From the NCBI RefSeq assembly GCF_016595245.1, contig NZ_JAENHM010000060.1:62001-126000 (forward strand): a stretch of DNA of 64,000 bases, written 5' to 3'. This document shows, one piece after another, positions 33,686 through 43,192 of the stretch. The notes beneath the pieces were generated by a model that worked only from the letters and a program-made list of their open reading frames with translations, ran no database searches and was not told the origin of the DNA. The first letter of the stretch is position 1; each line of letters starts with the position of its first letter. A program made the translations under genes and the position numbers. Source of the DNA: Azospirillum endophyticum. GTDB lineage: Bacteria; Pseudomonadota; Alphaproteobacteria; Azospirillales; Azospirillaceae.

Positions 33686-35392
33686 ATGGACATCATTCCG
33701 CAAGATGCCCCCGTCGCCGCCGCTCCCGGCAGGACGGCTCACGGCCTGACGGTGCGCATCCGCACCCTGCCCCGGCCGGACAAGGCATTGCTGAACCTGC
33801 TGTTCGGCGCGGCCCTGCTGGCCCTGGTTCTCGGGCTTGCCGGCGGCCTTCTCACCGCGCTCGCCCGCGCCGGGGCGTTGCGCTTCTACTCCGACGACGC
33901 CTACCGGCTGCTGACGCTGCATGGCGTGTCGGTGTTCTTCTACTGGCTCTACCTGATCCAGGCGGCGCTGCTGCTGGCCTTGGCGGCGGCGGAGAATGGC
34001 CGCGGCCTTGCCCTGCGCCCGGCAGCCTGGGCGGGGGCGGCCCTGATGCTGACCGGTTTCGCGGTCAGCGAGTGGATTTCCGCCACCGGCACGCCGCTGC
34101 TCTATGACGGCAGTCCGGAACTGGCGGTGGACGATCCGCGCTCGGTCGGGGTCTTCGCGCTCGGCTATCTGCTGCTGGCCGCCGGCCTCGCCGCGTCCGC
34201 CGCCAGCGGCATCGCCACCCTGCTGCAACCGCGCCGCAGGGGCGAAACGGAAGAGTTCGGCGCGGTCGGCTTCGCCCTGTTCGCCTGGGCCGGCTTCCTG
34301 ATCGTCAGCGCCATCGCCGCCACCAACGCCTTCCTGCCCGGCCTGCTGTGGGCGCTCGGCGCCGGCCCCTTCCCGGCCGACCACGGTACCGAATGGCACA
34401 TCCTGTTCCACAACCTGCACTATCTGCCGCTGATGGCGACGGTGCTGGTCTGGTACGTGCTGACCGAGCATCTGACCGGCGTCACCTCCATCCACGGCGC
34501 CCGGCTGTCGAAGATCGTCTTCGCCGCCTATCTGGTCTTCGTGCCGCCGACCAGCCTCTATCACATGTTCCTGGAGCCCACCCTGTCCGACGGCGTGCGG
34601 GTGGTGGGATCGCTGCTGTCGCTGTTCGTCTCCGTCCCGACGCTGGCGGCCTTCGCCATCATCGTCTCGTCGCTGGAAGCCAGCGCACGGGCCCACGGCG
34701 CCACCGGCTTTCTCGGCTGGATGCGCGGCCTGCCCTGGAGCAACCCGGCAATGGCGAACATGGGCTGGGCGGTGGTCAACATGATGGCCGGCCTCACCTT
34801 CGCCTTCGTGCTGATCCAGGGCGATCTGGCACCCATGCTGAGCGACACCTTCTTCGTCCCCGGCTATTTCCATCTCTTCGCCGTCGGCGTGCTGACCCAG
34901 ACCTTCCTGGCGGCGCTGATGGTGATGCTGCCGGCGCTGAACGGCGGCCCCCTGTGGCGCCCCGCCTTGCTGGCCCGCATGCCGGCCCTGGTGACCGCCG
35001 GCCTGTTCCTGTTCGCCGCGGCCGGCATCGCCGCCGGCACCATGGGCGTGCCGCGCCGGGTGTTCGACATCGGCTATGGCGGCCTGGCACCCGCGGCATG
35101 GCCGGTCCTGATGGCTCTGGTCGGCATCGGCGCCAGCCTGTTCGCCGCCGCCCTGTCGGTCAGCGTCTATGGCGTCGTCCGCACCCTGCTGTCCGGCCGC
35201 AAGGCCCCGGCAACGGACCTGACGGCGGTCGCCTGGAGGGTGGAGCCAAGCCGGATCGGGACCGCTCCCGCCTGGACCGGCCCCGTCTCCATCGCGGCCC
35301 TGGTGGCGGCCATGTATGTCTTCACCATCGCCGCCTTCCAACTGATCCAGTCGCTGCCGATCGCCGCCATCGGGGGCGGCCACGGCCATTGA
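33686..35392 (+). CDS. Heme-copper oxidase subunit I homologue with substituted active-site ligands
   Basis: 568 residues, 12 or more membrane helices, overall closest by eye to ba3-type (B-family) subunit I. Low-spin heme ligands are present: H79 (TLHGVSVFFYW) and H396. H245 (HNLHYLPL) fits the first CuB ligand, but the Tyr four residues later is Leu (L249). The normal HH pair is Y292-H293 (SLYHMF), and the HxH motif is Y394-F-H396 (PGYFHLF). Thus one CuB His, the high-spin heme axial His and the cross-linked Tyr are replaced. Spacing supports the alignment: 102 residues separate Y292 and Y394, as between H282 and H384 of the Thermus ba3 enzyme. It may be a nitric-oxide-reductase-like or otherwise non-oxidase member. 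The product name should not be taken as oxygen reductase. Confidence 0.8.
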   Translation: MDIIPQDAPVAAAPGRTAHGLTVRIRTLPRPDKALLNLLFGAALLALVLGLAGGLLTALARAGALRFYSDDAYRLLTLHGVSVFFYWLYLIQAALLLALAAAENGRGLALRPAAWAGAALMLTGFAVSEWISATGTPLLYDGSPELAVDDPRSVGVFALGYLLLAAGLAASAASGIATLLQPRRRGETEEFGAVGFALFAWAGFLIVSAIAATNAFLPGLLWALGAGPFPADHGTEWHILFHNLHYLPLMATVLVWYVLTEHLTGVTSIHGARLSKIVFAAYLVFVPPTSLYHMFLEPTLSDGVRVVGSLLSLFVSVPTLAAFAIIVSSLEASARAHGATGFLGWMRGLPWSNPAMANMGWAVVNMMAGLTFAFVLIQGDLAPMLSDTFFVPGYFHLFAVGVLTQTFLAALMVMLPALNGGPLWRPALLARMPALVTAGLFLFAAAGIAAGTMGVPRRVFDIGYGGLAPAAWPVLMALVGIGASLFAAALSVSVYGVVRTLLSGRKAPATDLTAVAWRVEPSRIGTAPAWTGPVSIAALVAAMYVFTIAAFQLIQSLPIAAIGGGHGH

Positions 35393-35408
35393 GCGCAGGA
35401 GAGCCGCC

Positions 35409-35612
35409 ATGAAGAACCATGAAATTCTCCTGATGCTCGCCATCGTCGCGGTCTGGGCGGTCCTGGCCGCCGTCTACGCCTTCGTTCCCAGCCTCGGCAT
35501 GCCCGGCTATGTCCGGGTCTGGGGCGGAGGGGCCCTGCTGTTCCTCCTGCTCGCCGCCGTGCTGGCCCTCGCCGGACAAGGACGGAGCGCCGGGGAAACG
35601 CCGCGATCCTGA
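35409..35612 (+). CDS. Small two-helix membrane protein of the heme-copper operon
   Basis: 67 residues with two hydrophobic helices (about 6-27 and 36-59) and a polar tail. GGAGAGCC just before the ATG gives a ribosome site. The position directly after the subunit I-like gene resembles small accessory subunits of terminal oxidases (subunit IIa/IV-like), but the sequence itself identifies no family. Confidence 0.7.
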   Translation: MKNHEILLMLAIVAVWAVLAAVYAFVPSLGMPGYVRVWGGGALLFLLLAAVLALAGQGRSAGETPRS

Positions 35613-35886
35613 CCGGATGGCCAGGAACTTCTGCCTGTTTTTCAATCACATGCCAGCATTCTGACCGGCCGGCTGGCCGCCCCGCCAGACGGGTGGCGGC
35701 CCCGGCCTCTGGCATTTCCGTTGCATTTGCATGTCCGGCGCGCACGCTCCCATGGATTCCGGGTAACATTCCCGGTTAATCATGGGAGCCGGCGGGCCCG
35801 CCGCCCTGCCGCCAAGGATGGGCGGTCGGCAAAACGCGGCCGAGGATACGTGGCCAACGATATTCAGCGACGAAGGGGACTGAACG

Positions 35887-36927
35887 ATGTCGGTTCGGGG
35901 GATGGGGAAACTGGGCATGGGTGTTGTGGGAATGACGCGCCGTGCGGTGCTGTGCGGCGTCGCCGCGGTCGCTTTCGCGGCGGCGGCCGGCGGCTCCCTG
36001 CCGGCATTCGCGCAGGGCAAGGTGAAGGTCGCCGGCATCTACACCGTTCCGATCGAGCAGCAGTGGGTCAGCCGTATCCATGTCGCGCTGAAGGCTGCCG
36101 CCGACCGCGGCGACATCGAGTATGTCTGGGCCGAGTCGGTCGCCAACACCGATTATGAGCGCGTGATGCGCCAGTATGCCGAGGCCGGCCAGCAGCTGGT
36201 CTTCGGCGAGGTGTTCGGGGTGGAGCGCGCCGCCCGCGCCGTCGCCAAGGACTATCCGAAGACCGCCTTCGTCATGGGTTCCAGCTTCAAGCCGCAGGAG
36301 CCCAACTTCTCGGTCTTCGACAACTACATCCAGGAGCCGGCCTACTTGTCCGGCATGGTCGCCGGCGGCATGACCAAGTCGAACGTCATCGGCATGGTCG
36401 GCGGCTACCCGATCCCCGAGGTGAACCGCCTGATGAACGCCTTCATGGAGGGCGCCAAGGAGGTCAACCCGCAGGTCAAGTTCTCGGTCAGCTTCATCGG
36501 CTCCTGGTTCGACCCGCCCAAGGCCAAGGAAGCCGCCTTCGCCATGATCGACCGCGGCGCCGACGTGATGTACGCCGAACGCTTCGGCGTGTCCGACGCC
36601 GCCAAGGAACGCAAGGTGCTCGCCATCGGCAACGTCATCGACACCCAGCCGCAATATCCGGAAACCGTGGTCGCCAGCGCGCTGTGGCACATGGAGCCGT
36701 CGGTGGAGCGCGCCATCGCCGCGGTGAAGGCCGGCAGCTACAAGGCCGAGGATTACGGCCCCTACAGCATGATGGCGCACAAGGGCTCCAGCCTGGCGCC
36801 GCTCGGCACCTTCGAGGCGAAAATCCCCGACGCCGTCAAGGCGAAGGTCAAGGAGCGCGAGCAGCAGATCCGCGACGGCAAGTTCACCGTGAAGGTCAAC
36901 GACGCCGAGCCGAAGTCGACGATGTGA
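35887..36927 (+). CDS. BMP-family periplasmic nucleoside/base-binding protein
   Basis: 346 residues; AGGGGA lies upstream of ATG 35887. The N-terminus has a long n-region with MTRRAVLCGVAAVAFAA (Tat-like RR, or Sec). The mature chain begins QGKVKVAGIYTVPIEQQWVSRIHVALKAA and contains VFGVERAARAVAKDYPKTAFVMG, typical of the Bmp/PnrA (Med) family. First gene of a five-gene set with ATPase, two permeases and cytosine deaminase. Nucleoside or cytosine/pyrimidine binding is inferred from the neighbours. Confidence 0.9.
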   Translation: MSVRGMGKLGMGVVGMTRRAVLCGVAAVAFAAAAGGSLPAFAQGKVKVAGIYTVPIEQQWVSRIHVALKAAADRGDIEYVWAESVANTDYERVMRQYAEAGQQLVFGEVFGVERAARAVAKDYPKTAFVMGSSFKPQEPNFSVFDNYIQEPAYLSGMVAGGMTKSNVIGMVGGYPIPEVNRLMNAFMEGAKEVNPQVKFSVSFIGSWFDPPKAKEAAFAMIDRGADVMYAERFGVSDAAKERKVLAIGNVIDTQPQYPETVVASALWHMEPSVERAIAAVKAGSYKAEDYGPYSMMAHKGSSLAPLGTFEAKIPDAVKAKVKEREQQIRDGKFTVKVNDAEPKSTM

Positions 36928-36944
36928 CATCCGGCGTATCTGCA

Positions 36945-38513
36945 ATGTCATCACCCGTGAAAGGCAGGCCGGAGGTCGTCCTCCGGCTCGCCGGCATTTC
37001 CAAGCGGTTCGGCCCGCTGCTCGCCAACGACGGCATTTCGCTGACGCTCCGCGCCGGCGAGGTGCTGGCGCTGCTGGGCGAAAACGGCGCCGGCAAGACC
37101 ACCCTGATGAACATCCTTTTCGGCCATTACGTCGCCGACGAGGGAACCATCGAGGCGTTCGGCCGCCCCCTGCCGCCGGGTTCGCCCCGCGCCGCGCTGG
37201 AGGCCGGCATCGGCATGGTCCACCAGCATTTCACGCTGGCAGACAATCTGTCGGTGCTGGACAATGTCGCCGTCGGCACCGAATCGCTGTGGCGCTGGCG
37301 CTCCGACCGGGGTGCCGCCCGCCGCCGGCTGCTCGACCTCTCCCAGCGCTTCGGGCTGGAAGTGCGGCCGGACGCACTGGTCGGCGACCTGTCGGTCGGC
37401 GAACGCCAGCGGGTTGAGATCCTGAAGGCGCTCTACCGCGACGCCCGCATCCTGATCCTGGACGAGCCGACCGCGGTGCTGACGCCGCAGGAATCGGCCG
37501 GGCTGTTCGAAACGCTGCGCCGGCTGACCGCCGACGGGCTGGCCGTCGTCTTCATCAGCCACAAGATGAACGAGGTCTTCGCCGCCAGCGACACCGTCGC
37601 CGTTCTGCGCGCCGGCAAGCTGGTCGCCACCCACGCTACCGCCTCCACCGACCGGGCGAAGCTGGCCGAGCTGATGGTCGGCCGCAGCGTCAAGCCGCCG
37701 GCCCCCGCCCCGCTCAGCCCCGGCGAGCCGGTGCTGGAACTGGCGGGCATCACCGTCGCCTCCGGCCACGGCCGTCCGCTGCTGGACGGAGCCGACCTGA
37801 CGGTGCGCCGCCATCAGGTGGTCGGCATCGCCGGCGTATCCGGCAACGGCCAGACCGCGCTGGCCGAGCTGGTCAGCGGCCTGATCCGTCCCGACTCCGG
37901 CAAACTGTCCTTGAAGGGCAGCGTGGTCGAGCATGGCGACCCGGCCGACATGGTCCGGCGCGGCGTCGCCCGCATCCCGGAGGACCGACACAGCGCCGGT
38001 CTGGTCGGCACCATGGCGGTGTGGGAGAATTTGATCGCCGAGCGCTACCACGATTCCGCCTTCTCTCGATTCGGCGTGCTGCGGCGGGGCGCTGCGAAGA
38101 CATACGCCCGCGAGGTGATCGAGGAGTTCGACGTCCGCTGCCCCGGTCCCGACGCGCGCACGCAGCTGCTGTCGGGCGGCAACATGCAGAAGCTGATCCT
38201 GGGCCGCACGCTGGCCCATGGCCCGGACCTGATCCTGGCGAGCCAGCCGACGCGCGGGCTCGACATCGGTGCGGTGTCCTACGTTCACAGCCGGCTGCTC
38301 GATGCCCGCGCCGCCGGGGCCGGTGTCCTGCTGATCTCCGAGGATCTGGACGAGATCCTGGCGCTGGCCGATTGCGTCACCGTCGCCTATCACGGGCGCC
38401 TCACCCCGCTTCTGCCGCATGACCGGGTGTCGGTCAGCCAGCTCGGCCTGCTGATGGCCGGGCATTGGGATATTTTGCGCGACATCCTGCCGGAGACTGT
38501 TGATGCGGCTTGA
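36945..38513 (+). CDS. BMP-type ABC transporter ATP-binding protein (two ABC domains)
   Basis: 522 residues with two nucleotide-binding domains in tandem as in RbsA/NupO. Domain 1 has Walker A GENGAGKTT, signature LSVGERQRVEILKAL and Walker B ILILDEPTAVL. Domain 2 has GVSGNGQTA in place of a Walker A (normal for this family), LLSGGNMQKLILGR and LILASQPTRGLD. ATG 36945 is used; an overlapping GTG at 36924 (GTGA with the upstream stop) is an equal alternative. The stop overlaps the permease start. Confidence 0.92.
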   Translation: MSSPVKGRPEVVLRLAGISKRFGPLLANDGISLTLRAGEVLALLGENGAGKTTLMNILFGHYVADEGTIEAFGRPLPPGSPRAALEAGIGMVHQHFTLADNLSVLDNVAVGTESLWRWRSDRGAARRRLLDLSQRFGLEVRPDALVGDLSVGERQRVEILKALYRDARILILDEPTAVLTPQESAGLFETLRRLTADGLAVVFISHKMNEVFAASDTVAVLRAGKLVATHATASTDRAKLAELMVGRSVKPPAPAPLSPGEPVLELAGITVASGHGRPLLDGADLTVRRHQVVGIAGVSGNGQTALAELVSGLIRPDSGKLSLKGSVVEHGDPADMVRRGVARIPEDRHSAGLVGTMAVWENLIAERYHDSAFSRFGVLRRGAAKTYAREVIEEFDVRCPGPDARTQLLSGGNMQKLILGRTLAHGPDLILASQPTRGLDIGAVSYVHSRLLDARAAGAGVLLISEDLDEILALADCVTVAYHGRLTPLLPHDRVSVSQLGLLMAGHWDILRDILPETVDAA

Positions 38514-39552
38514 ACCGCGCACCGATACCCCGCTCGCCCTGCGGCTGCTGGCGCCGGTCGGCGCCGTGGTGGCGGCGCTGGCGCTCTGCGCCCTGCTGGT
38601 CGCCTGGACCGGCGCTCCGGTCCTGCGCGCCTACGGCCTGCTGTTCGAGGGGGCCGTCGGCTCCCGCTTCGCCCTGACCGAAACGCTGACCCGCGCCACC
38701 CCGCTGATCCTGACCGGCCTCGCCGCCGCCGTCGCCTTCCGCGCCAAGCTGTGGAACATCGGGGCGGAGGGTCAGCTCTACATGGGCGCGCTGGCCGCCG
38801 TGGTGGTGGGCGGCGGCATGCTCGACCTGCCGGCCTGGGCGCTGATCCCGCTGGTGATGATCGCCGGCACGGCGGCGGGCGGCGTCACCCTGCTCGGCCC
38901 CGCCGTGCTGAAGGTCCGCTTCGGCGTCGACGAGGTGGTGACCACCCTGCTGCTGAACTTCGTCGTGCTGCTGCTGGTGTCGCTGCTGCTGGAAGGTGCC
39001 CTGAAGGACCCGATGGGCATGGGCTGGCCGCAGTCGGCTCCCGTCGTCGAAGCAGCGGAACTGCCCAAGCTGGTGGCGCGCACCCGCCTGCATGCCGGGC
39101 TGGCCATCGCGCTCGGCCTGTCGGTGCTGCTGTGGCTGGTCGATACCCGCACCATCTGGGGCTACGAGAACCGCGCGGTCGGTGCCAACCCGCGTGCCGC
39201 CGCCTTCGCCGGCATGCCGGTGACGCGGGTCATGCTGCGCACCGCGCTGCTGTCGGGCGGGCTGGCCGGGCTGGCCGGGGCGGCGGAGGTCTGCGGGCTG
39301 AAGGGTTACCTGACGCTCGACCTGTCGCCGGGCTTCGGCTACAGCGGCATCGTCGTCGCCATGCTGGCCCAGTTGCACCCCATCGGCGTCGTCGGGGCCG
39401 CGCTGTTCATTGCCGGCATCTTCGTCGGCGCCGACGCCATGAGCCGGGCCATGCCGGTTCCCAACTACATCGCCGACGTCCTGGTCGCCACCAGCCTCTT
39501 GTGCATGCTGGTCGCCGGGCTGCTGGCGCGCTACCGGCTGCGGCGGGGGTAA
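38503..39552 (+). CDS. BMP-type ABC transporter permease 1
   Basis: 349 residues from ATG 38503, inside the end of the ATPase gene (11-bp overlap). KLWNIGAEGQLYMGALAA is the conserved motif of this permease family, matching FNIGGEGQAYLGG in the paralogue at 9974. About nine membrane helices. Complete set with binding protein and ATPase, unlike the paralogous pair. Confidence 0.9.
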   Translation: MRLEPRTDTPLALRLLAPVGAVVAALALCALLVAWTGAPVLRAYGLLFEGAVGSRFALTETLTRATPLILTGLAAAVAFRAKLWNIGAEGQLYMGALAAVVVGGGMLDLPAWALIPLVMIAGTAAGGVTLLGPAVLKVRFGVDEVVTTLLLNFVVLLLVSLLLEGALKDPMGMGWPQSAPVVEAAELPKLVARTRLHAGLAIALGLSVLLWLVDTRTIWGYENRAVGANPRAAAFAGMPVTRVMLRTALLSGGLAGLAGAAEVCGLKGYLTLDLSPGFGYSGIVVAMLAQLHPIGVVGAALFIAGIFVGADAMSRAMPVPNYIADVLVATSLLCMLVAGLLARYRLRRG

Positions 39553-39558
39553 GGGGTC

Positions 39559-40482
39559 ATGGATTTCCTGTCGATCATCCTCGACATCCTGCTGTCGGCC
39601 GCCTTCTGGACCGCGGTGCTGCGCATCGCCACCCCCTATGTGCTGGGCACGCTGGGCGAGCTGGTGTGCGAGCGGGCCGGCGTGCTGAATCTCGGCATCG
39701 AAGGCATCATGACGCTGGGCGCCATGGCCGGCTGGATGGCGGTCTATCAGGGGGCCGATCTCTGGACCGGGGTGCTGGCCGCCGCCGCCTGCGGCGCGCT
39801 GCTCGGCCTGCTGCATGCGGCGCTGACCGTGCCGCTCGGCCTGTCGCAGCATGTGACCGGCATCGGCGTCACCCTGCTCGGCACCAGCCTGTCCTATTTC
39901 GTCTACCGGCTCGTCCTGCCGCAGGCCAGCACCCCGCCGACCATCGAGCCGTTCCAACCGCTGGCCCTGCCGGGTGCCCTGGCCCAGACGCCGCTGACCT
40001 ACCTCGCCTTCCTGCTGGTCGCGGTCGTCGCCTATGTCCTCTACCGTACGCCGGTCGGGCTGGCGGTGCGGATGGTCGGCGAGAATCCGGCCGCCGCCGA
40101 GGCGCAGGGGCTGAACGTCACCGCCATCCGCATCGGGGCGGTGATGGCGGGCAGCGCGCTGATGGCGCTGGCCGGCGCCTTCCTGACGCTGTCGGCCTTC
40201 AACGCCTTCTTCTTCAACATGGTCAACGGGCGCGGCTGGATCTGCATCGCGCTGGTGGTCTTCGCCTCCTGGCGGCCGGGCAAGGCGCTGCTGGGCGCCC
40301 TGCTGTTCGCGGTGTTCGACGCGCTGCAACTGCGGTTGCAGCAGGCGAGCGGCGGTATCCTGCCCTACCAGCTGTTCCTGATGATGCCCTATCTGTTGAG
40401 CATCCTGGCGCTGGTGCTGGTGGCCCGCCGGGCCTCCTACCCGCGCGCCCTGATGATCCCGTACCGCAAAGGAGAACGCTGA
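39559..40482 (+). CDS. BMP-type ABC transporter permease 2
   Basis: 307 residues. LGELVCERAGVLNLGIEGIMTLGA and RMVGENPAAAEAQGLNVTAIR are the hallmark motifs shared with the paralogue at 11120. AAGGGG lies before the start. The last codon overlaps the cytosine deaminase start (TGATG at 40480-40484). Confidence 0.9.
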   Translation: MDFLSIILDILLSAAFWTAVLRIATPYVLGTLGELVCERAGVLNLGIEGIMTLGAMAGWMAVYQGADLWTGVLAAAACGALLGLLHAALTVPLGLSQHVTGIGVTLLGTSLSYFVYRLVLPQASTPPTIEPFQPLALPGALAQTPLTYLAFLLVAVVAYVLYRTPVGLAVRMVGENPAAAEAQGLNVTAIRIGAVMAGSALMALAGAFLTLSAFNAFFFNMVNGRGWICIALVVFASWRPGKALLGALLFAVFDALQLRLQQASGGILPYQLFLMMPYLLSILALVLVARRASYPRALMIPYRKGER

Positions 40483-41762
40483 TGTTCGACCTGATCCTGC
40501 GCCGCGCCACCCTGCCGGATGGCCGCAGCGGCATCGACATCGGCATCAAGGACGGCCGCATCGCCGCGGTCGAAGCCAATCTGGCCGGCGAAGCGGCAGC
40601 GGAGATCGACGCCACCGGCCGGCTGGTCAGCCCGCCCTTCGTCGATTCGCATTTCCACATGGACAGCACGCTCAGCTACGGCCTGCCGCGGGTGAACCAG
40701 AGCGGCACCCTGCTGGAAGGCATCGCGCTGTGGGGCGAGTTGAAGCCGCAGTTGGTGCAGGACGCCATCGTCGAGCGGGCGCTCGCCTACTGCGACTGGG
40801 CGATCGGGCGCGGCCTGCTGGCGGTGCGCAGCCATGTCGATGTCTGCGACCCGCGCCTGCTGGCGGTCGAAGCTCTGCTGGACGTCAAGAAGCGCGTCGC
40901 CCCCTATCTCGACCTGCAGCTGGTCGCCTTCCCGCAGGACGGCGTCCTGCGCTCAGCCGGCACCGAAGAGCTGCTGGTCCGGGCTCTGGACATGGGTGTT
41001 GACGTTGTCGGCGGCATCCCGCATTTCGAGCGGACCATGGCCGATGGCGCCGCCTCGGTCCGGCTGCTCTGCGAGATCGCGGCGGAGCGCGGGCTGCTGG
41101 TCGACATGCATTGCGACGAGACCGACGACCCGCTGTCCCGTCATGTCGAGACGCTGGCCTATGAGACTCAGCGGCTGGGTCTGCATGGGCGGGTGACGGG
41201 GTCGCACCTGACCTCCATGCACTCGATGGACAACTACTACGTCTCCAAGCTGATCCCGCTGATGGCGGAGGCGCGGCTGGGGGTGATCGCCAACCCGCTG
41301 ATCAACATCAGCCTCCAGGGCCGTCACGACACCTATCCAAAGCGCCGCGGCATGACCCGCGTGCCGGAACTGATGGCCGCCGGGCTGACGGTCGCCTTCG
41401 GCCATGACTGCGTGATGGACCCCTGGTATCCGCTGGGATCCGGCGACATGCTGGAGGTGGCGCATATGGGGCTGCATGTCGGCCAGATGACCGGCCAGGA
41501 CGGCATCAAGGCCGCCTTCGATGCGGTGACGGTGAACCCGGCCAAGCTGTTGCATCTGGACGGCTATGGGCTGGAGCCCGGCTGCAACGCCGATCTGGTG
41601 GTGCTCCAGGCCGGCGGCCCGGTGGAGGCGATCCGCACCCGCGCCGCCCGCCTGTTCGTCCTGCGCCGCGGCCGGATCGTCAGCCGTTGCGAACCGGTGC
41701 AGGCCAAGCTCGACCTGCCTGGGCGGCCGGAGACCGTCGATTTCCTGCTGAACCGGGGGTGA
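40482..41762 (+). CDS. codA: Cytosine deaminase (amidohydrolase family)
   Basis: 426 residues from ATG 40482 with AAGGAG upstream. Metal-binding motif SHFHMD (His57, His59), then DMHCDETDD, GSHLTSMHS and GHDCVMDPWYPLGSGDML fit CodA-type amidohydrolases. It converts cytosine to uracil and ammonia; some close relatives act on other N-heterocycles such as isoguanine or creatinine. Directly coupled to the transporter genes, so it acts on the imported base. A type A repeat follows the stop. Confidence 0.88.
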   Translation: MFDLILRRATLPDGRSGIDIGIKDGRIAAVEANLAGEAAAEIDATGRLVSPPFVDSHFHMDSTLSYGLPRVNQSGTLLEGIALWGELKPQLVQDAIVERALAYCDWAIGRGLLAVRSHVDVCDPRLLAVEALLDVKKRVAPYLDLQLVAFPQDGVLRSAGTEELLVRALDMGVDVVGGIPHFERTMADGAASVRLLCEIAAERGLLVDMHCDETDDPLSRHVETLAYETQRLGLHGRVTGSHLTSMHSMDNYYVSKLIPLMAEARLGVIANPLINISLQGRHDTYPKRRGMTRVPELMAAGLTVAFGHDCVMDPWYPLGSGDMLEVAHMGLHVGQMTGQDGIKAAFDAVTVNPAKLLHLDGYGLEPGCNADLVVLQAGGPVEAIRTRAARLFVLRRGRIVSRCEPVQAKLDLPGRPETVDFLLNRG

Positions 41763-41774
41763 AGCTAAGTCCAA

Positions 41775-41933
41775 GCCCTCTCCCGTCCCGGGAGAGGGAG
41801 GGGACCCGCCGCAAAGCGGTGGGGAGGGTGAGGGGTGACCCAAGAATCCCGAAGCACATGGCTTCCTGCCCAACCCCTCACCCTTCCCATGCTCCGCATG
41901 GGCCCCTTCCCTCTCCCGGGACGGGAGAGGGAG
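41775..41933. repeat. Composite palindromic element, type A copy 2
   Basis: CCCTCTCCCGTCCCGGGAGAG, then GGGAGGGTGAGGGG, a core more divergent than in copies 1 and 3, CCCCTCACCCTTCCCATGC, and the closing CCCTCTCCCGGGACGGGAGAG. It fills the convergent gap between codA and hisC. Confidence 0.85.
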
Positions 41934-41948
41934 ATTCACGGCACCTCT

Positions 41949-43040
41949 TCAGGACTTCAAAAAGTCCCGCAGCGCGTCGGCCACCGCGCGCATTTCCTGC
42001 TCGGTGCCGATGGTGACGCGCAGGCAGCTCGGCAGACCATAGGACGGCATCTGGCGGACCAGGATGCCGCGGGCCTTCAGGAACTGGCGGGCGGCCTCGG
42101 CATCGTCCTTGCCGGCGGGCAGGCCCTTGAAATCGACCAGCACGAAGTTGGTGACGCTCGGGTGCACCGTCAGGCCAAGCTCCCGCACGGTGGCGGAGAA
42201 CCACTCGCGCCACTGCTCATTGTGGCTGCGGGAGCGGTCGAGGAACTCGGCGTCCTCCACCGCGGCGACGCCGGCGACATGGGCGGCGTTCGACACGTTG
42301 AAGGGACCGCGCACCCGGTTGAGCACGTCGACGATCCCAGCCGGGCCATAGCACCAGCCGATGCGCAGGGAGCCCAGCGCGAAGATCTTCGAGAAGGTGC
42401 GGGTCATCACCACGTTGGGGAACTGCTCCACCAGTTCCTCGCCGGCGGTGTAGTCGTCCTTGTTCATGTATTCGGCATAGGCCGCGTCGATGACCAGGAT
42501 GACGTCCGGCGGCAGGCCGGCATGCAGCCGCGCCACCTCCGACGCCGGCAGATAGGTGCCGGTCGGGTTGTTCGGGTTGGCGAGGAAGACCAGGCGGGTG
42601 CGCGGGGTAACGCGGGCCAGCAAATTGTCGACGCTGGCGGTCAGCCCGTCCTCGGGCGCGGTCACCGGGGTGGCGCCGACCGACTTGGCACCGATCGGGT
42701 ACATCAGGAAGCCGTATTGCGAATACAGCACCTCGTCGCCCGGCCCGGCATAGGAGCGGATCAGCAGGCTGATGATCTCGTCGGACCCGGCGCCGCAGAC
42801 GATGCGGTCGGCATCCAGGTTGAAGCGCTTGGCGATGGCGCCGCGGAGCGCCGCCGACCCGCCGTCGGGGTAGCGGTGCAGCGTCGAGGCCGCCGCCGCA
42901 TAGGCGTCCATCGCCTTCGGGCTCGGTCCCAGCGCCCCTTCGTTGGAGGCGAGACGGATATGACCCTGATGCTCGCCGCCGACATAGGCGGCGATGTCGA
43001 GAATCCCCGGACGCGGCTGCGGGCCGTTCGGCTGGGTCAT
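41949..43040 (-). CDS. hisC: Histidinol-phosphate/aromatic aminotransferase
   Basis: 363 residues from ATG 43040, with GGAAGG upstream. Fold type I PLP enzyme: LASNEGALGPSPKAMDA, NPNNPTGTYLP, the Lys loop TRTFSKIFALGSLRIGW and a final RVTIGTEQEM. HisC2-type enzymes in alphaproteobacteria use histidinol phosphate and/or aromatic keto acids. Position downstream of chorismate mutase suggests a phenylalanine/tyrosine role. A prephenate dehydrogenase gene, often next in such clusters, is absent; a repeat and codA stand there instead. Confidence 0.9.
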   Translation of the reverse strand: MTQPNGPQPRPGILDIAAYVGGEHQGHIRLASNEGALGPSPKAMDAYAAAASTLHRYPDGGSAALRGAIAKRFNLDADRIVCGAGSDEIISLLIRSYAGPGDEVLYSQYGFLMYPIGAKSVGATPVTAPEDGLTASVDNLLARVTPRTRLVFLANPNNPTGTYLPASEVARLHAGLPPDVILVIDAAYAEYMNKDDYTAGEELVEQFPNVVMTRTFSKIFALGSLRIGWCYGPAGIVDVLNRVRGPFNVSNAAHVAGVAAVEDAEFLDRSRSHNEQWREWFSATVRELGLTVHPSVTNFVLVDFKGLPAGKDDAEAARQFLKARGILVRQMPSYGLPSCLRVTIGTEQEMRAVADALRDFLKS

Positions 43041-43192
43041 GGTCTGCTTACCTTCCGACGCTGTTGGATGGGCGTTTCTGGGATGAAAGTGGAACAGGGT
43101 GGAACAGGTCCGGCGACCATGTTCCAACCCTGCCGACTGCGGGTGCAGCTTAAGGCAGGAGGCGCTCGGCCGGCTCGCCCTGAATGCGCGGA

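Noticed and set aside
33686..35392. Annotation as a functional terminal oxidase
   Set aside because: Two required metal/heme His and the Tyr are substituted; a plain oxidase call would mislead.
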